From Crocodylus rhombifer (lineage: Eukaryota > Chordata > Crocodylia > Crocodylidae), in NCBI GenBank assembly GCA_038503035.1, contig JAVSML010001079.1, positions 278,629 through 342,628 on the forward strand: a stretch of 64,000 bases of DNA, in the 5' to 3' direction. The position numbers were made by a program, and so were the translations under genes. The notes below the pieces were generated by a model that was not told where the DNA came from, searched no databases, and saw only the letters and a program-made list of their open reading frames with translations. Of the stretch, positions 22,758-31,575 are shown in pieces. Each line of letters opens with the position of its first letter. Position 1 is the first letter of the stretch.

Positions 22758-22870
22758 GTGGGCCTGCTGTTGGGGAACGCTGGCTTCTCAGGCCAGGGGG
22801 GCCCTGCCTGGGATTTGGGGGGCCCTGCCCTACAGGAGGGGGACTGGTGAGTACCCCCTTCTTCACTGAT

Positions 22871-23739
22871 GAAAATGTTGAACAGTGCAGGCCCAAGGAT
22901 TGAGCCCTGCGGAACCCCACTGCCCACATCCCTCCAGGTAGAATAAGACCCATTCACCACCATTCTCTGGGTGCGGCCCTCCAGCCAGTTAGTGACCCAA
23001 TTGACTATGTAGGTGTTGACGCCACAGTCATCTAGTTTTTTAATGAGAATGGGATGAGAGGCAGTGTCGAAGGCCTTCCTAAAGTCCAGAAATACTACGT
23101 CTACTGCAACACCTGCACCTAAGGATTTTGTGACCTGGTCATAGAAGGCCACTAGGATGGTCTGACTGGACCTGTCTCTAATGAATCCATGTTGGTTGCC
23201 CCTCAGCATAATCTCCCCTGCTGGTTCCTCACAGACATGCTCTAGGATAATTCTCTTACACAGGATTGAGGTAAGACTAACTGGCCTATAGTTTTCTGGG
23301 TCCTCCTTCCTCCCTTTTTTGAAAATGGGAACCACATTGGTGCTTTTCCAGTCCTCTGGCACCACACCAGAGCACCATGAGTGTTCATAAAGCCGTGTCA
23401 GGGGTCCTGCAATGACCTCAGCTAATTCCCTCAGCACTCTGAGTTGGAGATCATCAGGACCAGCTGATTTAAATACATCCAGTCCCTCCAGAAGTTCCAT
23501 GATTAGATCCTCACTGACCCTAGGCCTGTGTTCGCCTCCCCTGGGACCTACAACGGTTCCAGTGGGGGGTGGGGGTGACCTAGTCCCTGCTCAGAAAAAT
23601 AGAGGCAAATAAATTGTTAAATAGGTTAGCTTTGTTATCTGGTGTGATGACCAGATTTCCTAGTGTGTCCTGCAGAGGCCCCACTGTGCCCGCTGGGCTG
23701 TATTCACTCCTGAGGGCACCACCCTTTTGATGTCACCCC
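22871..23739 (-). pseudogene. Old CR1 ORF2, RT fingers and palm to motif B
   Basis: Read from about 23660 down: NLFNNLFA-type linker, then [19 protein letters not shown] (from 23500), [49 protein letters not shown] (motif A, catalytic Asp), [18 protein letters not shown] (motif B). The reading ends at 22871 where the younger CR1 begins, and motif C resumes at 19537. Compared with the younger copy it has more substitutions but keeps the main residues. The open frame continues artificially into the younger CR1 leader. Confidence 0.85.
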
Positions 23740-24509
23740 GCCTCAGGACCCTTGAGGGCAATGTGGGTGTTCTTTCACTGCCTCACCGCCCCCGTTCTCT
23801 CCTGCCACGTCTTGGTGTACCATCAATGGGGGGGGCCCGTCTAGTGAGTCCCTCATTGCCCAGGTCCGACCCGGCAGATATACACGAGGCTCCAAGCACC
23901 CCCGCACCCCGGCCTCACACCACCTTCTGGAGCGGACCCTGAAGAGGAGGTACGTGGCTCCTCTTGCCCATCTGCAGCCTTTCCCTACCCCTATCCCTTA
24001 TACCTTACAGGTTACAGGTTTGGCTTCGGACCCTCAGTCCCTAGGACCTTCGTCTCTAATAGACCCGGGCACCCGTGGTTCCAGCGGCGACCCCACCCCG
24101 ATTGAGCTCCTCCCTCAGGATCCTTGCCAGCTTGCCATGTCCAGCATGCATCTGGTTCCTGTGGATCCTCTGCAGCACCTCCTTCTCCTCGCCGTCTTGT
24201 CCGGACACTGTCCATCTGCCACTGGCTCCTGGGAGCTATTGCTGGTTCCCTCTCTCCGGCTCCTCCTGCTCCGGCTCCTTGTCCTTCCCTGGACGCTGGG
24301 CGCTTCCCCCTCCTCTTCCGTCATCAACGGATCTCCCTCTTCAGGGCCATCCACCCCTTCCACCGCAGCCGCCGCCGCCGCTGCTTTTATCTTCACCGGC
24401 TGGTGTCTGGTGCTGACGTCACTGGCCAGCCGCAGCTGTATAAAGAGCCGGCTCATGAGCCGCGCGGGTTTCGCTGGCACATCATCTCCTCCTGCAAGTG
24501 AGTTTCTTG
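23740..24509. mobile_element. Unclassified CpG-rich promoter-like insert, 0.77 kb
   Basis: It interrupts the old CR1 linker and is flanked by TGTCACCCC at 23731-23739 and 24510-24518 (9 bp, exact). Removing the insert and one copy restores CR1 reading. On the plus strand it carries a full CRE (TGACGTCA, 24414-24421), then TATAAAG at 24439-24445, and near its right end CAAGTGAGT (24496-24504), which fits a splice donor. A (CCG)n patch lies at 24366-24382. The ends show neither TG...CA nor inverted repeats. Open frames on both strands (23954-24574, 24115-24480) are low-complexity Ser/Pro/Arg-rich and probably non-coding. Confidence 0.6.
24414..24445 (+). promoter_or_regulatory. CRE plus TATA core-promoter pair
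   Basis: TGACGTCA is followed 17 bp later by TATAAAG. With GC-rich sequence on both sides and a donor-like CAAGTGAGT some 50 bp downstream, this has the form of a complete TATA promoter with a short first exon. Confidence 0.55.
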
Positions 24510-25007
24510 TGTCACCCCAGTCTCCAGGACACCCACATTACCCGGTACCTTCTTTTTACCCCCTATGTATTTAAAAAAGGACTTCTTCTTGTCCTTGATC
24601 CAGGAAGCTAGTCCCAGTTCCATCTCTGCCTTGGCCTTCCTGACTGCTCCCCTACAGCCCTGAGCAACCAAGGTATAGTCCTCCCTGGTGATGGCCCCTC
24701 CTTTCCATTGGGTGTATGCCTCCTTTTTAGCTAGGAGATGTTCCTGTATGCTTTTGGTGAGCCATGGGGGCTTTTGCACTCTCTTGTCCCCTTTGATCCA
24801 TGTTGGGATTACCTCCCTTTGGGCTTGGAGGATTGTCTCCTTAAGGAACGACCACTCTGTTTGGACACCTAACTCCTCTCCCCTCTGGGACCACAGTGCC
24901 TCCCCAACTGTTCTCCTTACCTCATTGAAGTCCACTGTGATGTAAGGGGCCTTGTGTGTTGTACTACCTGCCAGGTGTGTAGCCCCTCCCCTCAATTTTT
25001 CTGCCAC
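24510..25007 (-). pseudogene. Old CR1 ORF2 linker between endonuclease and RT
   Basis: Read on the minus strand: VDFNEVRRTVGEALWSQRGE, then ETILQAQREVIPTWIKGDKR, QKPPWLTKSIQEHLLAKKEA and KKSFFKYIGGKKKVPGNVGV. This is the basic linker that precedes CR1 RT, homologous to the block at about 21300-21650 in the younger copy. True CR1 sequence is 24519-24935. The first ~24 codons of the open frame (24936-25007) belong to the LTR-like insert, and the codons below 24510 to the promoter-like insert. Confidence 0.8.
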
Positions 25008-25743
25008 GACTTGATGTTATTCTACAAAGAGAGAGGGTTCAATGGAGATCTTCTACCTGGGAGGGTTTCTCCGGGAAATGGCAGTACTCACGCTTCAGGC
25101 ACGATGTTCCACAGGGCTCTGCCTCCCCTACACCCTGTCAACTCATCAATGGGATGGGCGTCAGCACAATGGTGGTTCGGTTTTGCTGTCTTGACCACAG
25201 CTTGCCTTGAGGGGAATCCCAGGTCTGAGTGGGCTCAGTTGTTATTTGTCTGGCCACCCCTCCTGCCTCGATGAGTAGTCTTCCCTCCCTTGAGGCTGGC
25301 AAACTATGTATGTGTAATGTAGCGCCTACTCCAGTGCCTCTGGGTAGGTTTCTTTGCTGTTGTTCCTTTTCTACCTCTCTCTGTTATCTTCCTTTTTTTC
25401 CTTTTGCAAAAGAAATAGACTCCTGGGGAGGAGAGGGAAGTGGAGCTGCCTCCTTTCCCCCAACCTCCTACAGGGGGCTCAAATGCCTCCCCTGCTCTGC
25501 CTGCCTTCCCACGGTGGCTGGAACACCCATGGCAATTGATCCAGCTGTTCCCCACCTGGGAAATAGCTGATTAAACAGCCAGTGTAATGCCGGATCACGT
25601 GGCTGCGACCACGGTTCCTGATCCTGCTCTGGCTGCACAGTGGGAGGTAAGTTTCTCCTGTGGGGGAGCTGTTTATGGGGTTTGGGGCCCATGGGGACTA
25701 CCTTCTCCCCTTCAGGAGCCTGTGGGGGCACCTTGTCACCACA
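24936..25743. mobile_element. LTR-like insert (solo LTR), 808 bp
   Basis: It begins TGTGATGTAAGG and ends CCTTGTCACCACA, so both ends fit TG...CA and form a short inverted repeat (TGTGATG against TGTGGTG). The flanks are TCCAC (24931-24935) and TCCGC (25744-25748), a 5-bp duplication with one mismatch. Removing it restores CR1 reading (LDFKGAD to FNEVRRTV). The plus strand has an E-box CACGTG (25596-25601) and a strong donor-like GAGGTAAGT (25644-25652). Orientation is uncertain because no clear AATAAA is seen. Its left part (CTGCCACGACTTGATGTTAT) recurs at about 34038-34053 and 34764. Confidence 0.65.
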
Positions 25744-26650
25744 TCCGCCCCCTTGAAGTCCAGGGCCTTGCTGCAGGCCTTTGTCACCTTGCGCTGGATA
25801 GTGAATTCCAGCAGGTGATTATCGCTGTTGCCCAGGTGATCGAGCACCCACAGACCCCTCACCAGGTCATCGCCCATGGCCAGGACCAGCTCCAACAAGG
25901 TGTCTCCCCTGGTGGGGCTGTGCTCCTCCTGTGTTAGATGGAGGTCCTGTATCTCAGCTAAGAACCTATGTGAGTGGTCAGACCTGGCTGACTGCTTTTC
26001 TCAGTAGATATCTGGAAAGTTCAGGTCACCCATGATGACCATGTCCTTTGACCTAACTAACTCTGTGAGCTGACTTAAGAATTTAGCTCTTCCCTTTGGT
26101 TGGGTGGTCTGTAGTAGACCCCCACCATTAAGTCCCTTTCCCTTCAACTTCCTTGTATTCTAGCCCAGAGCACTTAGTGTGCCCCTCCTCTGACCTTGTG
26201 CTACTTGTTGAGGATGTGTATTTCTCCTTGATGTAGAGCACCACCTTTCCACCCTGTCCTATCCCTCCTGTGCAGCCTACAGCGCTTGATATTCACCGCC
26301 CAGTCATGCGTTAGGTCCCACCACATTTCTGTGAGCCTCACTATGTCTGGTTTGGTGTTGGTTAGTAGGAGGGTAAGTTCCTTCTGTTTGTTCCCCATAA
26401 TATGAGCATCTGTGAAGAGGCGTTTGAGACCTCCTGAATATGTGTGCACTGGCCCTCTAATCTCAGTACTGCCCGGGCCCCTGTTGCTTACCTGGGTATT
26501 TGTTCTGCTCGTCATCAGTCTAGGCTGGGCTGTTCTTGTGGGTAGCGCTTGGTTTAGTGGTCTAAGGCTTCCTCTGCCCTCATTTTCCCCTTCCCCCAAT
26601 GAGCCTTGTTTAAAGGTTAATATGTCATTTGCTAATACCAACAAATAAAG
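25744..26650 (-). pseudogene. Old CR1 ORF2 endonuclease, broken
   Basis: Read from about 26640 down. A Ser/Thr-rich leader comes first (NTQVSNRGPGSTEIRGP), then AHIMGNKQKELTLLL (first APE motif region), IVRLTEMWWDLTHDW (catalytic Glu), RCRLHRRDRTGWKGG, and a stop or frame change. VGVYYRPP-like and GDFN-like codons follow in shifting frames (about 26020-26120). Then come LLELVLAMGDDLVRGL-like wording and GNSDNHLLEFTIQRK (the SDH-type motif) at 25800-25900. All the motifs are in CR1 order, but the frame is repeatedly broken. The 5' limit near 26650 has no clear duplication. Confidence 0.75.
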
Positions 26651-26659
26651 GTACTAGAT

Positions 26660-27600
26660 TAATGTCACATTAAACAGAAGCTATTGTGCAGTAATGTATG
26701 TGTAGACACTGACCAATGGAGCAATTTCTGGTCAGCCTAGGTAGCAGGGAGCCACAGGGGATGGGGGAGGGGGGAGCTGTCCATGGCTCCACTGTGACAG
26801 GGGACCTCTCTGTCCACAGTCCTAGTGCTGCTCAGCTCCCATCTCTCCCCAGGCATGGGCAGGGAGTGGGAGCTGACTGGGGCATGCACTGCATGGGCAG
26901 TGGCATGGCTGAGGAGACAAAGAGTTCCCTTGTTCCCTCAGCTTTGCAGCTGCCTGTGCAGGCCATGTCTCTGTCAGGTCCCACTCCCCAGCCAGGCTTG
27001 GGGGGACCCAGGAGCTGAGCAGCTCCAGGATCTGGGGAGACGATGGGGAGGAAGCAGCACTGGGACTGGGGACAGACATGAGGGAGAAGCAATGCAGGGA
27101 TGGAGGGTGGGGTGGGGGAGATGCAGTGGGGAAGCAGCACTGGAACGTGGGAGGGCGGGGGCCATGGGGAGGAAAGCAGCACCAGGGACCAGCGCTGCTT
27201 TCCCCTTCTATCTCCTCCCTGGTTCTGGTGCTCCTTACCCCGTACAACTCCCCCCTGGTCCCAGTGCTTACCTCCATGTCCCAAGCCAGCGTAGCTAAGA
27301 TGGGCTGCATTCTTGAGCTCCATGCAGCACGGAGCTGTCCCTGCTCCTGGACAGCTCCCTTCTTCTCCTCAGAGCCCAGGCCTGACCCTGTGCCCCGTGC
27401 CAACCAGGGCTGGCACCCAGGAGAGCCTGGAGCTCCCCTGGCTGCTGCAGCACAGCAAAGCAGGACAGGGGGGCAGAAGCAGCCTGGGACTGAACTGCTC
27501 ACATTGGGAGCAAATTTGATTCTGACAGGGACACGTGTAGACAGAAGCCTGGGAGCACTTCAATTGCACATTAATTGCACATGTAGATGTGCCCACACTT
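26660..27600. repeat. GC-rich block, possible non-autonomous element
   Basis: A GC-rich core (26740-27500) is flanked by AT-rich ends that share words: TGTGCAGTAATGTATGTGTAGACAC at the left and AATTGCACATTAATTGCACA then TGTAGATGTGCCCACA at the right. Several long open frames overlap on both strands (26822-27502 minus, 27078-27617 plus). Their products are low-complexity, so I treat them as chance. I cannot prove element ends. Confidence 0.35.
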
Positions 27601-28425
27601 GTACAATGTTTTCTTAGGTATAGAGTCAGATAGCATAAAGTCACATGTTGTCTATACCATCACAATATTTTCTTCCTTTAGTGTGTATTTTCATAGGTCA
27701 CAAAGCAGAGACTGATAACATTGGCTTGACTTAATCATATGGACCAGGCCCGCACATCCAACTCTGGCTAAACTAATGTTGATTTAACAAGGAATTTTAC
27801 TTGGGTCATGATTAAAACCAATGTCATCAATCAAGGTTTGATCAAGGATGTATTTCCAAAGCAATATTTTTTCTTTGTGGAGTTTCAGTGCAAAGTCACT
27901 GGATTAATACTGCTAAGAAGCATTGACAATACAACACAGCTCCTACAGCATACACCATCATCACTGTAAGTGCAAAGGCATCCCTACTGAGCTGGGCATC
28001 AAAGCCCTGGATACCAAGGCTTGTGATCAGGTGCAGTTCAGCTAAAAGGGTAATCCTGGATTTGTGCTGAATCCAGGTTTTGGAAACAGTCTGTAAAAGG
28101 TGGCTGCTCTTTTAATTCATTTGTGGTAATAGCCTCAAATGAGGGTCATTCATTTGCTCTAAATGTAACCGTTATATGAAAGTCTATTGTAGATGAGCTA
28201 TTTGAAGAAAATACTAATGATTTTTTAACGCTCCACTGCTTTATTTTCCTTCTGTGAGGTCACAGTCTGAGTTTTGCAGTTTCTCATGTTGGTTTTGGTC
28301 TTAGATAAAGTCAATGAGTTTTAACTCCATCAGTGTTAAAAAGGTATGAATCAGGACTTTTGATGTTCAATAAAATCACTGGCACAAAATTCATAACTAC
28401 AAGGAAGTAGTACTTTCCTGGATGT

Positions 28426-28470
<45 letters not shown>

Positions 28471-30065
28471 ACCATTGTCTGGAGAAGGAATTTAAATCTG
28501 GTAGGCCTTCTCTTACCTACTATTGCTTGCATGTGCATTCAAAACACATGCCCTTCCCTGGAGGAAGCTGAGTTGGTGAGATTTGATAACCGTGATGTGA
28601 CGCTAATCTTAACCCATAGCTGCAAACTTATGCAATAGGCAATGGAGTGCTACAGTCAACAAGAAGTACTTCTGGAAGGCAAGGAAACTTGAAAAGATGT
28701 CACTGAGCTATTGGGTTGACTTCATCTGCTACTGAGCTTTCATTTCTTGGAATAAGTTTTTCTTTTGGGAAAAGGAGGAAGAGTACTCACAATGTTCACT
28801 CTAAGGATCAACATTCCCTGAACTGGAATGCCCTTTGAAAGTGTTGTTTTGGATGTCAGTAGAAGACTCCCTTGCCATAAGAAAGTCCACTGTTTTTTTG
28901 CACAGGACTGCCAAAGTGACTCAGTCATTACCTGCTTTCTGGTCACCATATAGTAGGTGTGTAAAAGGGAGTAAGACTCAAGCATTGCTAGTCATCCCTG
29001 GATATCATAACAACTTGTTAGGGCTACATGCAGTCAAGTATATGGCAGTCCTGAAGTCAGGTTTGGGGCTGGAGGGCTATAAAGAGGCTATAAAATGATT
29101 TTTCTCCAGCCACCAATCTTTTTGCCCTGACAGTTCAATGGGAATATCTCTCTTGGTCTGTGATGGAGGGAAGGGAGGAAGAACAGATGGACATATAGAT
29201 CCTGACTGCCTGTCTCCATATTTATAAACAATGGTTTCAAATAAGGACTTGAAAAAAAACGTAAAACTAAAATTATTTGGCTGGAAATCTGTATGTTAAC
29301 AATGGAACTGAGGGTTTTTTAAAGTACTTTGTAGAGCCTTCATTTATGGTGTGATTACTGCATAAGCCTCTTCCCCCTGGGAATCAGCAGTAAGTGTTAA
29401 TTCTAAGTAATGTTCCCAGTAGACAATAGTTTCTTGTTCAAGTTATCCTGCTCCCTAGCTTTTGGCATGTAAAGATCTTCTCAGTCTGGTATGATAGACA
29501 GTTTTTCCTTATACAAACCAAAGAGCTGTTGCAGGTCTACATTGAGGTTCATTGTTACAACCATTATAACTGGCTCAACTTGATGTTATTAGATTCTTGC
29601 TTTCCAAGTTGTGCACTGGATTGACTCTAATAGATGCAAATGTTTCTGACAGAGGCAGGATATGAAGTGAGTACATAAGGTGACCTGACCAGCAGGGCAT
29701 CTCTGCCTCTAATTTCTGTGATATGGAGATGTGAATGGTATCATGTTTGCAGCACAAACATATTTTAATTACAAAAATATATGTGGAGACATTAATGTCA
29801 ACCTAGAAACGCAATTAAAAACCATAACCTAGTCTATCTAAGGCAAAATATTCTGGAACACAAAACTGCATGAGAAGAAGGCACTTGGAAAGGAGAAAAA
29901 CAAATCAAGACAGAATGCAGAAGAGGACGGCCTTGTGGATGGGGCACAGGGCTGAGATATGGGTTGAGACATGGGATTTGTAGAATTGTTTCCTGGCAAC
30001 ATCACAGTCCTCCTGCTCCACCCAGAAGTTATCTACAGCTGTGTACAATTTGGGTAACTGATTGA
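27601..30065. other. No recognised gene; one microsatellite
   Basis: This is AT-rich sequence with no conserved motif. It contains the (CT)18 tract at 28429-28464. Confidence 0.5.
28429..28464. repeat. (CT)18 microsatellite
   Basis: A pure CT dinucleotide tract of 36 bp with no interruption. Confidence 0.97.
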
Positions 30066-30069
30066 GGGT

Positions 30070-31363
30070 AGGTACAGACATTCAAAAAGCCCAAAGAGGA
30101 TTCTAACTAACCTATGTGGGTATCTCTAAACAGGCTAGTTAGTTTGGGAACAAACAGAGGGGGTGAGGGGTGGGGGGCTTATACACAGGCTGCCTACACT
30201 GGCTGGGGCCAGCAGCTTTGGGGCACTTCTTTACACCTCCCTGTGAGCTGGAGACTGCTGAAGGCAGCTGAATGCAGCCAAGCAACGGGCCACCTCTGAT
30301 TGGCTGTTGGGCACATGCCTCCACCTGCTGCTCTGTCATCTGTCAGGCAGATGTCAGCTGCAGGCAGCCAGTGGAGGGAGGCAAGCTTGCCCCTTTTCTT
30401 AACTGTTATACGTGTAAACTATATTTTGCTGCTAAAACATATTTTTGTTGCTATTTTGTCGCTATAAGTAAAATTTATCTTTACTGTTATAAGTAAAACT
30501 TGTCTTTGCTTCTCTCCCAACTCCGCCTCCTTGATCCCAAACCCAACCACCCAGTGGCTGATGCATTTGCAGTGCCCAGTTGGCTTGCAACCAAATTGAT
30601 ACACTCACAGTGCCCAGTTGGCCAGTGACAAATGGGGTAGGGAGGGACATTGTATGCTAATGCCTCTGGAGCTAGAGCTGAGTTCCTGGCTGAAGCCATT
30701 TTCCCTACAGCTACAAGGGCTTGGTTGCCCCTCACCCCATGGACCAGCGACCCACGTCTGCAGGAAAAGTGGCTTCAGCCAGGAACTCAGGATTTGTTGG
30801 GGGTGGGGGGTGAACCCTCCGAGCTGTTCCTGGAGCTGCTCCAGTGCACAATCCTAGGTCTTGCATAGAACTAGGACAGGGGAGGGACACTCTGTGCCCC
30901 ACTGACCGGGGCTGGGAATGCAGGGCACACCACTGGCACTGCCCACCCCAAGCAGCTAATGAGCCCTAGTCCCCTTCTGCCTCTCTCCTGCTTGTGGCTG
31001 ACAGCTAGAGAGCTTGGAGATGGGACTCGCTGGGTGCTTGGTGGCAGCAGCTCAGCCCGAGCTGAGTTCCAATGTGTCTCCTTGTAAGGGACGGGCCAGT
31101 TGGGGGAACTGCAAAGTATCCTGGGATGCGAGAGGACAGCAACCAAAGATGAGTCTGGAGGGGATCTGGTACAGAAGTTTGACAAACTAATCTAACCTAA
31201 ACTAATAAAATCTGAAACCATATCCATCCACGTCTATCTTAGATTGGGTTCCACCATTTTTAAACCAGACTAGGTGCATTGAACTGCTGTTTTGTTACAG
31301 GTTTAGACTAGTTTCTGATCACTGATACTGGTTTATGTGTAATGTCTCTACTTGGCCTACGAT
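30070..31363. mobile_element. Possible non-autonomous DNA transposon
   Basis: The left edge TAGGTACAGACATTC resembles the reverse complement of the right edge (TAGGCCAAGTAGAGACATTAC), sharing GACATT next to a TAGG end. The interior is GC-rich and contains a 19-bp perfect inverted repeat (30680-30698 with 30770-30788) and short direct repeats (CAGTGCCCAGTTGGC twice near 30572 and 30609; TATAAGTAAAA twice near 30463 and 30487). No target-site duplication is clear and no coding motif is seen. Confidence 0.35.
30680..30788. repeat. 19-bp perfect inverted repeat
   Basis: GAGTTCCTGGCTGAAGCCA (30680-30698) pairs exactly with its reverse complement at 30770-30788 across a 71-bp loop. Confidence 0.9.
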
Positions 31364-31440
31364 CCATATTCTGAAACGTATTCAGTCACTTAACTCCTAT
31401 TAGCAGAAGGAACCAGTCAGAGTTAGGAACTTAAATACTG

Positions 31441-31575
31441 TTGAGGCTCTTGCTTTGACTCTGTGCCCCAGTTCTTTGTCTGCAAAATGGAGATAATATT
31501 TTCTTTCTTTCACTCTTGCACAGTTAAATTAGAAGCTCTTTGAAGGCAGAGACTCCTCCGATTACTCTGTGAACA
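31441..31575 (-). repeat. MIR-type SINE fragment
   Basis: GACTCTGTGCCCCAGTTCTT and TGTCTGCAAAATGGAGATAA form the reversed MIR core (tgtgcctcagttt...tgtaaaatggggataat). It is an old copy in minus orientation, continuing weakly to about 31575. Confidence 0.6.

Larger units (their letters stand above)
19547..22862 (-). mobile_element. Younger CR1 LINE (about 3.3 kb) with 5' UTR and 3' tail
   Basis: It lies inside the old CR1. The 3' tail is at the plus-strand left end (TTCATAGATTTCATAGAC), and the 5' end is near 22862 with a CpG-rich leader. In reading order it holds a leader with an NRF-1-like palindrome (22746-22757), the last part of ORF1 (to 22529), then ORF2 endonuclease, RT and C-terminus. 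ORF2 is nearly complete but carries two frameshifts and two stops, both stops looking recent. Most of ORF1 is missing although the leader is present. The copy is thus internally deleted or derived from a spliced RNA, and is not simply 5'-truncated. Confidence 0.85.
18615..26650 (-). mobile_element. Old CR1 LINE, split by three insertions
   Basis: A minus-strand CR1 begins at its 3' tail (18615, TTTCATAGTTTCATAG on the plus strand) and runs to about 26650. It survives in four pieces: 18615-19546, 22863-23739, 24510-24935 and 25744-26650. They read in order as ORF2 C-terminus, RT palm, linker, and endonuclease. Between them lie a younger CR1, a promoter-like insert and an LTR-like unit. Each junction restores CR1 reading when the insert is removed, and each shows a short duplication. 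Total CR1 content is about 3.1 kb, so the 5' end (ORF1) is missing. Confidence 0.85.

Noticed and set aside
23731..24518. Reading the CpG-rich insert as a solo LTR
   Set aside because: The sequence directly inside the duplication starts GCCTCAG and ends TTTCTTG, which is not TG...CA. The class was left open.
23954..24574. 206-codon ORF and overlapping frames in the CpG-rich insert
   Set aside because: Open frames occur on both strands at the same place, with Ser/Pro/Leu repeats and no motif. They cross the insert edge into the CR1 host.
26822..27617. Several 150-226-codon ORFs on both strands
   Set aside because: They overlap one another in four frames in GC-rich repeat-like DNA. None shows a family motif.
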